Positions 27,616 to 35,741 of a stretch of 64,000 nt of DNA are shown here, piece after piece. Positions within the stretch are counted from its first letter, which is position 1. Each line of letters opens with the position of its first letter. The DNA lies in NCBI RefSeq assembly GCF_006874465.1, contig NZ_VIRL01000010.1, positions 62,001 through 126,000 of the forward strand. The letters run 5' to 3'. The position numbers and the translations under genes are program-made. The notes below the pieces were generated by a model. It did no database searches, was not told where the DNA came from, and saw nothing but the letters and a program-made list of their open reading frames with translations. Source of the stretch: Microbispora bryophytorum (GTDB lineage: Bacteria; Actinomycetota; Actinomycetes; Streptosporangiales; Streptosporangiaceae).

Positions 27616-27629
27616 CGAACATACGTTCC
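27616..27629. promoter_or_regulatory. LexA (SOS) box upstream of DUF6504-dnaE2
   Basis: CGAACATACGTTCC: GAAC-N4-GTTC, the actinobacterial SOS box core, preceded by TT as in the mycobacterial consensus TCGAAC-N4-GTTCGA. It lies ~75-90 bp upstream of the DUF6504 start on the minus strand, in the only promoter-sized gap before dnaE2. Confidence 0.8.
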
Positions 27630-27701
27630 CAGCGGGGTGAACGCAAGTCGGCGCGGCCCGTTCCCGGGTGCGAAATCCCAGGAAGCGCGCCCGCCGGCGG
27701 A

Positions 27702-28934
27702 TCACTCGCCGAGCCAGATCCCGCCGCCCCGGTAGGGCGGCTCCTCCGCTTCGGTGTCGTCCGCCACCGCCGCCCAGACGCGCGCCGTCCTCGGCTCGCC
27801 GACGATGGCCGCCACCCGGGTGTGCCCCAGCGGGCCCGCCGGAAACGTCCCGTACGTCCACTTTCCGCCCGACAGGTGACCGACCGCCGTGTTCCACTCG
27901 TTCTTCGCGTAGAACAGCCAGAACCCGCCCTTGCCGTCGGCCTCCAGCCGCAGCTGGGGATCGAGCTCGGGCTCGGACGGCAGGCTGTAGCTCCACCGTC
28001 CGTTCTCCCGACGCAGGAACAGCGTGCTGCCGCAGTAGGTCACGTCCTCCTCCTCGGTGCCGCAGACCCACGCGACCCAGCCGACGGCGGCCACCCTGCC
28101 CGACTCGTCCACCGCGAGGTCCACGAGCTCGGAGAGCTGGCCGCGGTGCAGCGCGGGGACCGCGGGGAGCGGGACCGTGCTCCAGGACCAGCCGTTCCAT
28201 CGGGCGACGGCGGCCCTGCCGCGGCTGGAACCGGCCACCCAGACCTCGCCGCCGGGCAGGCCGTCCACGCCCTTGGCCACCAGCGGCGGCCGGGCCGTGC
28301 GCCATCTCGTGCCGTCCCAGTGCCGCAGCTCCGCCCGGGACTCCCAGGCGCCCTCGGCTCCCCCTGCTCCGTACAGGATGTTCGCGTTCAGGATCGCCCA
28401 GACGTCGCCGGAGGCCGTCGCGTGCACCCGCTGCGGCTCCGCACCCGGACCGGGCGCCACGGTCCACCTCCGGCCGTTCCAGCGCGCGGCGGCGTTCTCG
28501 CCGAACAGCCACACGTCGCGGTCGGAGGAGGCGGCCACGGCGCGCGGCTCAGTCAGCGGCGGGGCCGGAACCTCGCGCCACCGCCCGCCGTCCCCGCGCA
28601 GCACCAGCGGCGCCTTCGTCTCGGGTCCGCACGGCTCCGGCACGCGCGCGCCGGCCGCCCACACGGTCCCCTCGCGGGTCACGGCCAGGCCCCTGATGCG
28701 GTCACGGTAGTCGTAGTAGGCGACGCGCCACCCGCCACCCCGGACCGGGCTCGGCTGCGGCGTCGGCGAGCCGGTCAGGCAGGAGGGCGACGGCCGCTCC
28801 CGCGCGGCGGCCGAGGCTGCCCCGGCGTCGGTCTCGTTCCAGGTCTCCAGATCGCGAGGCGTGGTCGACGCGCACGCCGCCGGCAGCACCATCGCGGCCA
28901 GCGCCGCCGTCACCCGCAGAATCCGCGTCCGCAT
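27702..28934 (-). CDS. Secreted lipoprotein with repeated Trp-rich beta-propeller-like motifs
   Basis: 410 aa from ATG 28934. Signal peptide MRTRILRVTAALAAMVLPAAC with lipobox LPAAC predicts a lipid-anchored exported protein; the open frame upstream of 28934 has no such features. The mature part repeats a short unit of the type A-x-WNG-x-x-W-x-x-V-P (AARWNGRRWTVAP, LRHWDGTRWRTAR, VARWNGWSWSTVP, SGGKWTYG) interspersed with D-V-W and G-E-V-W strands. This suggests a beta-propeller. Function unknown. Confidence 0.75.
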   Translation of the reverse strand: MRTRILRVTAALAAMVLPAACASTTPRDLETWNETDAGAASAAARERPSPSCLTGSPTPQPSPVRGGGWRVAYYDYRDRIRGLAVTREGTVWAAGARVPEPCGPETKAPLVLRGDGGRWREVPAPPLTEPRAVAASSDRDVWLFGENAAARWNGRRWTVAPGPGAEPQRVHATASGDVWAILNANILYGAGGAEGAWESRAELRHWDGTRWRTARPPLVAKGVDGLPGGEVWVAGSSRGRAAVARWNGWSWSTVPLPAVPALHRGQLSELVDLAVDESGRVAAVGWVAWVCGTEEEDVTYCGSTLFLRRENGRWSYSLPSEPELDPQLRLEADGKGGFWLFYAKNEWNTAVGHLSGGKWTYGTFPAGPLGHTRVAAIVGEPRTARVWAAVADDTEAEEPPYRGGGIWLGE

Positions 28935-29089
28935 ATCCGTAGGACGCGGCGGGCGGGCATCCGGTTCTGCCGCACCCACCCGTGCCGGCCGTGCGCCGTC
29001 GATCAGCAGCGTGGCGATGCGTGCAAGAGAATCGATGAATCGTCGAACGATCCTCTGGATTCCAGGGGAGGTGAGCGAAGGAGCCTCGC

Positions 29090-29218
29090 GTGAACCGACC
29101 CTCCGGCACCCAGACGGCCTCATCGGCCGCCGCGGTGGTCGCGGCCGTGCGGGCCCGCGATTGCGGCCCGCCCGTGCCCCGCATCGGCCTGGCGCCTTTC
29201 GTGGAGGAGAGGGCGTGA
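29090..29218 (+). CDS. Small 42-aa ORF coupled to pxpB
   Basis: A GTG at 29090 preceded by GAAGGAG opens 42 codons ending VEERA and stops at 29216-29218, overlapping the pxpB GTG (29215) in a GTGA. The predicted peptide is Ala/Val-rich with a CGPPVPRIG segment. I recognise no family. The Shine-Dalgarno and the stop-start overlap argue that it is translated and couples expression of pxpB, or that it is the last piece of a longer lost gene. Confidence 0.45.
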   Translation: MNRPSGTQTASSAAAVVAAVRARDCGPPVPRIGLAPFVEERA

Positions 29219-29829
29219 ACGCGCGGCTGCACCGCTGTGGCGAGCACGCGGTCCTGGTCGAGCTCGACCGGCTCGAGGAGGTGGTCGCCCTCTACGACGC
29301 CCTCGTGGCCGGCCCCCCGCGGGGAGTCGTCGACATCGTCCCCGCGGCGCGGACGCTGCTCGTCCGGTTCGAGCCGCCGGCGCGCCACGCCGAGGTGGAG
29401 TCCGCCGTCCTGGCCGTACGGCCGGCCGGAGGGCGCCACGCGACGAGCGAGGAGGTGGTGATCCCGGTGGAGTACGACGGCGACGACCTCGCCGATGTGG
29501 CCCGGCTGACCGGGCTCACCGAACGCGAGGTCGTGGCGGCGCACACCGGGACGCCGTGGACGGTCGCCTTCTGCGGGTTCGCCCCCGGCTTCGGCTATCT
29601 GATCGGCGGCGACTCCCGGCTCGCCGTACCGCGGCGGCCGGAGTCGCGCGTACGCGTGCCCCCCGGCGCCGTGGGGCTCGCCGGGGAGTTCAGCGGGGTC
29701 TACCCGCGCGAGTCGCCGGGCGGCTGGCAGCTGATCGGGCGCACCGGGACCGTGGTGTGGGACACCGCGGCCGACCCGCCCGCCCTGCTGCGCCCGGGGG
29801 TCCGGGTGCGCTTCGCGGAGGCGCTGTGA
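29215..29829 (+). CDS. pxpB: 5-oxoprolinase subunit PxpB
   Basis: 204-aa KipI-type subunit. The signature PWTVAFCGFAPGFGYLIGGD, RRPESRVRVPPGAVGLAG and PGGWQLIGRT are all present. With PxpA and PxpC it forms the ATP-dependent 5-oxoprolinase that opens pyroglutamate to glutamate. GTG 29215 follows GAGGAGAGGGC; the longer open frame is not conserved. Stop overlaps the pxpC start in GTGA. Confidence 0.92.
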   Translation: MNARLHRCGEHAVLVELDRLEEVVALYDALVAGPPRGVVDIVPAARTLLVRFEPPARHAEVESAVLAVRPAGGRHATSEEVVIPVEYDGDDLADVARLTGLTEREVVAAHTGTPWTVAFCGFAPGFGYLIGGDSRLAVPRRPESRVRVPPGAVGLAGEFSGVYPRESPGGWQLIGRTGTVVWDTAADPPALLRPGVRVRFAEAL

Positions 29830-30794
29830 GCGGGGCGACGGCGAACGGGACGACGGTGAGCGGGGCGACGGTGCGAGGAGCGACGGTGCGCGGGTCTCGG
29901 CGGGCGCTGGTGGTGCTGGCCCCCGGCCCCCTCACCACGGTGCAGGACCTCGGGCGGCGCCGGCACGGCCACCTCGGCGTCGGACGCTCCGGCGCCGCCG
30001 ACCGGGGCGCGCTGCGGCTGGCCAACCGCCTGCTGGCCAATCCCGAGAACGCCGCCTGCCTGGAGGTCACCCTGGGCGGGCTGAAGGTGCGCGCCACCGG
30101 CGACCTGCTCGTCACGCTCACCGGCGCGCCGTGTCCCGCCACCGTCACCTGCCCCGAGGGGCGCACGCGCGGCATCGGGCACGCGTCGGTCGAGCGCCTG
30201 CCCGACGGGGCGACGCTGCGGCTCGGCGTGCCGCCCCGCGGGCTGCGGACCTATCTGGCGGTCCGCGGCGGGATCGACGTGCCCGAGGTGCTGGGGTCAC
30301 GGGCCACCGATCTGCTCTCGGGGCTCGGCCCGGAGCGTCCGGCGCCCGGATCGGTGCTCCCGGTCGGGCCGGCGCCGGCGGAGTTTCCCGTGGCCGATCT
30401 CGCGCCGGCGCCCGAGCCGGAGTCCGGCGTCCTCATGCTGGACGTCCTGCCGGGACCACGCCACGACTGGTTCACGCCGGGGGCGCTGGCGGCCCTGTGC
30501 GCGGAGCCGTACGAGGTCACCGCGCAGAGCGACCGGGTCGGCATGCGGCTGCGCGGGCCGCGCCTCGAACGCGCGCGCGACGGGGAGCTGCCGAGCGAGG
30601 GCATGGTCCCCGGCGCGCTGCAGGTGCCGCCGTCGGGACAGCCGACGCTCTTCCTCGCCGATCACCCCGTGACCGGCGGATATCCCGTCATCGCGGTGGT
30701 GCGTGACCATCACATCGACCGGGCGGCGCAGGCCCGCCCCGGTCAACGCATCCGTTTCCGGATGGCCGGCGACCATCGATTCACCGGCAGCTGA
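29826..30794 (+). CDS. pxpC: 5-oxoprolinase subunit PxpC
   Basis: 322-aa KipA-type biotin-dependent-carboxylase-like subunit: VLAPGPLTTVQDLGRRRHGHLGVGRSGAADRGALRLANRL-type N-terminus, VRGGIDVPEVLGSRATDL, LPGPRHDWFTPGAL and LPSEGMVPGALQVPPSGQP. GTG 29826 overlaps the pxpB stop. The first ~22 residues are a SGATVRGATVRG repeat encoded by 15-bp units, so the functional start could be later. No pxpA is present in the window; it may be encoded elsewhere. Confidence 0.92.
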   Translation: MSGATANGTTVSGATVRGATVRGSRRALVVLAPGPLTTVQDLGRRRHGHLGVGRSGAADRGALRLANRLLANPENAACLEVTLGGLKVRATGDLLVTLTGAPCPATVTCPEGRTRGIGHASVERLPDGATLRLGVPPRGLRTYLAVRGGIDVPEVLGSRATDLLSGLGPERPAPGSVLPVGPAPAEFPVADLAPAPEPESGVLMLDVLPGPRHDWFTPGALAALCAEPYEVTAQSDRVGMRLRGPRLERARDGELPSEGMVPGALQVPPSGQPTLFLADHPVTGGYPVIAVVRDHHIDRAAQARPGQRIRFRMAGDHRFTGS

Positions 30795-30932
30795 CCGACC
30801 GGCCGGGCGTGCCGGCGGTCGGGCCATGCCCGCGGTCGGGCGGGCCGGCGGGCGGGCGGCCGGCCCCCTCGTGCTGCCGACGCGCCCGATCCCCGCCGAG
30901 CCGGTGCGACGCGAACGCCGCGGACGCCGGGG

Positions 30933-31670
30933 TCAGTCGCCGGCGCGGCGGACGAGGGGGTTGGCGGCGGTGGAGTTGCGGATGCTGAAGGTCACGCTCC
31001 CTGCGCGGTAGCGGTCGTCGGAGGACTCGACGGGCCGGCCCTCCTGCGTGGTGGTGACGCGGCGCTGGCGCAGCAGGGGGCTGCCCCGTCGCACGCCGAG
31101 CAGCCGGGCGTCCTCGCTGCCGGCCGCCACCGCGTCGATCAGGTGCTCGCCGTAGGCGAAGACCAGGCCGACGGACTCGTAGAGCTCCTGGGTCACCGAC
31201 TCGCAGCCGGGGTCGAGCCGCTCGACGGCGGGGGCGATCCACCCGGCGTAGACGGTGCGCTCGACCAGCACCGGTTCGCCGTCGAGCCGCCGCAGCCGCA
31301 GCACGTCGAGCACCTCCTCCCCCGGCTCCAGCGACAGCCGTACGGCCTCGGAGGGCGAGCACGGACGGCGCTGGGAGGACAGCACGGTACCGCTGGCGCG
31401 GTAGCCCATCGAGCGGGCCCACTGGGCGAAGCTGTGCAACTCGGCGAAGCTCTGGCTGCGCTCGCTGCCGAGCACGATGCGCCGCGCGCCCTGCCGGGAC
31501 CCCACCAGCCCCTCGGCGGCGAGCAGAGCGACGGCCTGGCGAACGGTCCCGCGCGCCGCCGAATAGCGTAAGGCCAGCTCAGCCTCGGAGGGGAGCTGAG
31601 CGCCTATCGGATAGCCGCCCCTGACGATGGCGTCCCGCAGGTCACTCGCAATCTGTTCGTAGCGCGCCAT
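30933..31670 (-). CDS. GntR-family regulator with UTRA effector domain
   Basis: 245 aa. HTH at ~1-70 (YEQIASDLRDAIVRGGYPIGAQLPSEAELALRY in pieces, then GTVRQAVALLAAEGLV). The UTRA domain follows, with VLRLRRLDGEPVLVERTVYAGW, DAVAAGSEDARLLGV and GSPLLRQRRVTTTQEGRPVESSDDRYR, the typical final beta-strand. Divergent from the ABC-importer operon and likely its repressor; the inverted repeat at 31728-31741 is a candidate operator. Composition of regulator plus importer resembles PhnR with PhnSTUV. Confidence 0.87.
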   Translation of the reverse strand: MARYEQIASDLRDAIVRGGYPIGAQLPSEAELALRYSAARGTVRQAVALLAAEGLVGSRQGARRIVLGSERSQSFAELHSFAQWARSMGYRASGTVLSSQRRPCSPSEAVRLSLEPGEEVLDVLRLRRLDGEPVLVERTVYAGWIAPAVERLDPGCESVTQELYESVGLVFAYGEHLIDAVAAGSEDARLLGVRRGSPLLRQRRVTTTQEGRPVESSDDRYRAGSVTFSIRNSTAANPLVRRAGD

Positions 31671-31727
31671 CGTGCTGAGCCCTTCCGTTCACGCGACCGA
31701 CATCGATATGCGACTTACTAGCTCTGG

Positions 31728-31741
31728 CTTGTTTGTACAAG
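31728..31741. promoter_or_regulatory. Candidate operator of the UTRA regulator
   Basis: CTTGT-TTGT-ACAAG, a perfect 5-bp-arm inverted repeat lying 42 bp upstream of the binding-protein start and 58 bp from the regulator start. Followed by the direct repeat AAGTTCG (31740-31746 and 31750-31756). Position and symmetry fit a HutC-subfamily site; binding is inferred. Confidence 0.45.
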
Positions 31742-31782
31742 TTCGCCTAAGTTCGATCCACGCACCACAGTGGGAGGGACCG

Positions 31783-32934
31783 TTGTCCACACGTACCGCC
31801 GGCCTCGTGGCCGCGCTCACGATAACCACCTCAGTGATCGCGGCATGCGGCGCCGCCCCCACGACCGCCGGCGGCGGCTCGGGGGCGGGTGATTCCAAGG
31901 CCGCCTCCGCGACCTCCGCCCAGGACTTCGGCGGGCTGGACAAGCTGGTGGAGGCCGCCAAGAAGGAAGGGAAGCTCAACACCATCGCGCTGCCGCCGGA
32001 TTGGGCCAACTACGGCGAGGTCATCAAGGCGTTCGAGGCCAAGTACGGCATCAAGATCACCAGCGACAACCCCGACGGCTCCAGCCAGGACGAGATCAAC
32101 GCGGTCAAGACCCTCAAGGGCCAGGACCGCGCCCCCGACGTGCTCGACCTCGGCAGCGCCTTCGCGCTCAGCGGCGCCCAGGAGGGCCTGTTCGCGCCCT
32201 ACAAGGTGCAGAGCTGGGACAAGATCCCCGACGGCCAGAAGGAGACCGGCGGCGCCTGGTACTACGACTACGGCGGCTACATCTCCATCGGCTGCGACGC
32301 CAAGCGGGTCAAGACCTGCCCCGAGACGTTCGCCGACCTGCTCAAGCCCGAATACAAGGGCATGGTCGCGCTGAACGGCGACCCGACCAAGGCCGGCGCC
32401 GCCTTCGCCGGCGTCTACGCCGCCTCGCTCGCCAACCAGGGCTCGTTCGACGACATCCAGCCCGGCATCGACTTCTTCAAGAAGCTCAAGGAGAACGGCA
32501 ACTTCAACCCGGTCGAGGCCACCCCCGCCACGGTGGAGAAGGGCGAGACCCCGATCACCCTCGACTGGGACTACCTGCAGGCCAGCTACGCCAAGGAGTT
32601 CTCCTCCAAGGGCGTGGACTGGAAGATCGCCATCCCCGCCGACGGCCAGTACGCCAACTTCTACGCCCAGGCGATCAACAAGTGGGCGCCGCACCCCGCC
32701 GCCGCCCGCCTCTGGCAGGAGTTCCTCTACAGCGCCGAGGGCCAGAACCTGTGGCTGAAGGGCTACGCCCGCCCGGTGCTGCTGCCCTCCATGCAGGAGG
32801 ACGGCAGCGCGGACGCCGCCATGGTCGCCCAGCTCCCCAAGGTCGAGGGCACCCCCACGTTCCCCACTCCGGACCAGGTCAACAAGGCCAAGGAGGTCCT
32901 GGCGAGCGGGTGGGGCGCGGCGGTCTCGGGCTGA
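31783..32934 (+). CDS. ABC importer substrate-binding lipoprotein
   Basis: 383 aa from TTG 31783 (GGGAGGG six bases upstream). Signal peptide with lipobox TSVIAAC at ~19-25, then a Gly/Ser/Ala linker and a type-II periplasmic-binding fold: LVEAAKKEGKLNTIALP, FEAKYGIKITSDNPDGSSQDEI, LDLGSAFALS, TPITLDWDYLQASYAKE. Resembles Fe(III)/2-aminoethylphosphonate/PotD-like binding proteins. First gene of a tight operon with two permeases, ATPase and HAD phosphatase. Substrate unknown; an organophosphorus solute is plausible from context. Confidence 0.88.
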   Translation: MSTRTAGLVAALTITTSVIAACGAAPTTAGGGSGAGDSKAASATSAQDFGGLDKLVEAAKKEGKLNTIALPPDWANYGEVIKAFEAKYGIKITSDNPDGSSQDEINAVKTLKGQDRAPDVLDLGSAFALSGAQEGLFAPYKVQSWDKIPDGQKETGGAWYYDYGGYISIGCDAKRVKTCPETFADLLKPEYKGMVALNGDPTKAGAAFAGVYAASLANQGSFDDIQPGIDFFKKLKENGNFNPVEATPATVEKGETPITLDWDYLQASYAKEFSSKGVDWKIAIPADGQYANFYAQAINKWAPHPAAARLWQEFLYSAEGQNLWLKGYARPVLLPSMQEDGSADAAMVAQLPKVEGTPTFPTPDQVNKAKEVLASGWGAAVSG

Positions 32935-32938
32935 GATC

Positions 32939-33775
32939 GTGCGCGACAGCCGTACGCGATCGAAGAGCCGGTGGGCGGCCGTTCCGCTGCTGGTCTTCGT
33001 CGTCATCGTCTTCGGTGTGCCGATGCTGGTCCTCCTCGGTGGCACGTTCACCAAGGAGGGCACGCTCAGCACCGCCAACCTCACCGAGTCGCTCCAGGGC
33101 GCGTACCTGACCGCCCTGCTCGGGAGCGTCAAGATCTCGGCGCTCGTGGCGGTGCTGGGCGGGGTGCTCGGCACCTTCCTCGCCCAGGCCGTGGTGACCT
33201 CCCGGTTCCGCGCGCTGCGCGAGGCGGTGCTGACCGCCTCCGGCGTGCTGGCCAACTTCGGCGGCGTTCCGCTGGCCTTCGCCTGGATCGCCACGCTCGG
33301 CAACTCGGGCGTCGTCACCACCACGCTCGGCCTCGGCCAGCACGGGTGGAGCCTGTACAACTTCTGGGGTCTCACCCTGGTCTACCTGTACTTCTCCATC
33401 CCCCTTCAGGTCCTCACCGTCGTGCCCGCGCTCGACGGGCTGCGCCCGCAGTGGCGTGAGGCCGCGCAGAACAACGGCGCGAGCACCTGGCAGTTCTGGC
33501 GGTATGTCGGGATTCCGGTGCTGACCCCGGCGCTGCTCGGCGGGGTCGTGCTGCTGTTCGGCGGCGCGTTCTCGGCGTACGCGACGGCGCAGGCCATGGT
33601 CGGGTCCACCGTCCCGCTGGTCACGCTGAAGATCGCTGACGCGCTCACCGGCAACGTCCTGATCGGCCACGAGAACGTCGCGCTGGCCCTCAGCCTCGAC
33701 ATGATCGTGGTCGCGGGCCTGGTCATGGCCGTCTACCTCCCGCTGCAGCGAAGGAGCGCCCGATGGCTTCGCTGA
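32939..33775 (+). CDS. ABC importer permease 1
   Basis: 278-aa binding-protein-dependent permease starting at GTG 32939, 4 bp after the binding-protein stop. About six hydrophobic segments: ~14-38, ~60-82, ~95-115, ~130-155, ~190-215, ~245-270. EAA loop: DGLRPQWREAAQNNGASTWQFWRYVGIPVLTPAL in the family consensus position (~160-195), the contact site for the ATPase. Overlaps permease 2 by 13 bp. Confidence 0.9.
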   Translation: MRDSRTRSKSRWAAVPLLVFVVIVFGVPMLVLLGGTFTKEGTLSTANLTESLQGAYLTALLGSVKISALVAVLGGVLGTFLAQAVVTSRFRALREAVLTASGVLANFGGVPLAFAWIATLGNSGVVTTTLGLGQHGWSLYNFWGLTLVYLYFSIPLQVLTVVPALDGLRPQWREAAQNNGASTWQFWRYVGIPVLTPALLGGVVLLFGGAFSAYATAQAMVGSTVPLVTLKIADALTGNVLIGHENVALALSLDMIVVAGLVMAVYLPLQRRSARWLR

Positions 33776-34650
33776 CCCCACAGGTGACTCCCGGGACGGC
33801 GCCCGGCGCCGCCCCGGCCCCCGCACCCTCCCGGCCCGGCCGGCCGCGGCGTCCCCGGGTGTGGCGCGGGGCGGTCCTCCTGCTCGCCGCCGTCTACTTC
33901 CTCGTCCCGCTGATCGCGTCGTTCGTCTTCACGGTGAAGGCGCCGGGCCAGGGCTTCTCACTCGACGCGTACGGCCAGATCTTCTCGGCCGAGGGCTTCG
34001 GCGGCAGCCTCCTGCTGTCGCTCGGGCTCGGCGTCGCCACGATCGTGCTGGTGCTGCTGCTGACGCTGCCCGCCGTGGTGGCCGTACGGCTCGGCGCGCC
34101 GCGGCTGCGGCCGGTGCTTGAGGTGGTCTGCACGCTGCCGCTGGTCGTTCCCCCGATCACGTTCGTGGCCGGGATCAGCACCGTGCTGCGGTGGGGGCCC
34201 GACTACCTGGCGACCACGCCCCTCTACCAGACGATGATCGCGGTGCAGAACCCGGACTTCCCCGTGGTGCTCGTGCTCGCCTACGTCGTGCTCGCGCTGC
34301 CGTTCGCCTACCGCTCGCTCGACGCGGGCCTGGGCGCGATCGACGTGCGCACGCTGTCGGAGGCGGCCAGGAACCTCGGGGCCTCGTGGCCCCACGTGCT
34401 GCTGCGGGTGATCATCCCCAACATGCGGTCGGCGATGGCGAGCGCGTCGTTCCTCACGCTGGCGCTGGTGCTCGGGGAGTTCACGATCGCCCGGCTGCTC
34501 AGCTTCGAGACCTTCCCCAACTGGATCTACCGGATCTCCGGCTCACAGGCGCAGGTGTCGGTGGCCGTCTCGGTGTTCAGCCTGCTGATCACCTGGCTGC
34601 TGCTGCTCGCCCTGTCGTCGGCCGGCGCGAGACAAAGGAGTGGATCATGA
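33763..34650 (+). CDS. ABC importer permease 2
   Basis: 295-aa permease with a Pro/Ala-rich N-terminal ~35 residues, then six membrane segments beginning AVLLLAAVYFLVPLIASFVF. The EAA loop reads LSEAARNLGASWPHVLLRVIIPN near 210. It pairs with permease 1 in the inner membrane. Its stop overlaps the ATPase ATG (ATGA at 34647-34650). Confidence 0.9.
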   Translation: MASLTPQVTPGTAPGAAPAPAPSRPGRPRRPRVWRGAVLLLAAVYFLVPLIASFVFTVKAPGQGFSLDAYGQIFSAEGFGGSLLLSLGLGVATIVLVLLLTLPAVVAVRLGAPRLRPVLEVVCTLPLVVPPITFVAGISTVLRWGPDYLATTPLYQTMIAVQNPDFPVVLVLAYVVLALPFAYRSLDAGLGAIDVRTLSEAARNLGASWPHVLLRVIIPNMRSAMASASFLTLALVLGEFTIARLLSFETFPNWIYRISGSQAQVSVAVSVFSLLITWLLLLALSSAGARQRSGS

Positions 34651-35741
34651 ACGGCGCCCGGGTCGAGTTCCGCGGCCTGCGGCGGCGGTTCGGCAGCACG
34701 GTCGCGCTGGACGGGCTCGACCTCACGGTGGAGCCCGGCGAGCTGATCGCGCTGCTCGGCCCGTCGGGATGCGGCAAGACCACCGCGCTGCGCTGCCTGG
34801 CCGGCTTCGAGCAGCCCGACGAGGGCGAGGTCCTGGTGGACGGCTCCGACATCACGCGCGTGCCGGCCAACCGGCGCGACGCCGGCATGGTCTTCCAGTC
34901 CTACAGCCTCTTCCCCAACCTCAACGCGCGGGACAACGTGGGCTTCGGCATGCGGGTGCGCAAGGCGCCCGCCGCCAGGCGGCACGCCCGCGCGCAGGAG
35001 CTGCTGGAGCTCGTCGGCCTGCCCTCGGTCGGCGACCGCTACCCCCACCAGCTGTCCGGCGGTCAGCAGCAGCGCGTGGCGCTGGCCCGCGCGCTCGCCC
35101 TGGAGCCCAGGGTGCTGCTGCTGGACGAGCCGCTGTCGGCGCTCGACGCCAAGGTGCGGGTCACGCTGCGCGAGGAGATCCGCCGCCTGCAGCTCTCCCT
35201 CGGCATCACGACGATCTTCGTGACGCACGACCAGGAGGAGGCGCTGTCGATGGCAGACAGGGTCGCCGTGCTGCGCGACGGCCGCCTGGAGCAGGTCGCC
35301 GACCCCGCCACCCTGTACGACCGGCCGGCGACCCCGTTCGTCGCCGAGTTCGTCGGCGCGATGAACCACCTGCCCGGCCTGGTGTCGGGCGACCGGGTCA
35401 CGGTCCTCGGGCAGAGGCTGCCGGTGGAGGGCCCGTCCCCGGACTCCGCGCGGGTGGACGTGCTCGTACGGCCCGAGGCCGTGCTGGTCACGCCGGTCGA
35501 CGCGTCCGGCGGCGAGGGCGACGGGATCGTCATGGTGTCGTCGTTCCGCGGCTCCACCGCGCGTCTTCGGGTCCGCCTGGACGACGGCACCGAGGTGCTG
35601 GCCGACGTCCCCGGGCACGACTCGGCGCGCTTCGCGCCCGGCACCGCCGTACGGGTCGGGCTGGTCGAACGGCCGGTGCTCGTGGCGGCCCGTCCGGAGA
35701 CCGCGGTCGCGGCGGCGATCCCGGAACCCGATGTCGTCTAG
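34647..35741 (+). CDS. ABC importer ATPase
   Basis: 364 aa from ATG 34647 (AAAGGAG upstream). Walker A LLGPSGCGKTT (~38), Q-loop FQSYSLFPNL, signature LSGGQQQRVALARAL, Walker B VLLLDEPLSALD, switch His VTHDQEEALSMADR. Residues ~240-360 form the TOBE regulatory domain typical of PotA/FbpC/PhnT-type importers. Ends overlapping the HAD gene by 11 bp. Confidence 0.93.
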   Translation: MNGARVEFRGLRRRFGSTVALDGLDLTVEPGELIALLGPSGCGKTTALRCLAGFEQPDEGEVLVDGSDITRVPANRRDAGMVFQSYSLFPNLNARDNVGFGMRVRKAPAARRHARAQELLELVGLPSVGDRYPHQLSGGQQQRVALARALALEPRVLLLDEPLSALDAKVRVTLREEIRRLQLSLGITTIFVTHDQEEALSMADRVAVLRDGRLEQVADPATLYDRPATPFVAEFVGAMNHLPGLVSGDRVTVLGQRLPVEGPSPDSARVDVLVRPEAVLVTPVDASGGEGDGIVMVSSFRGSTARLRVRLDDGTEVLADVPGHDSARFAPGTAVRVGLVERPVLVAARPETAVAAAIPEPDVV

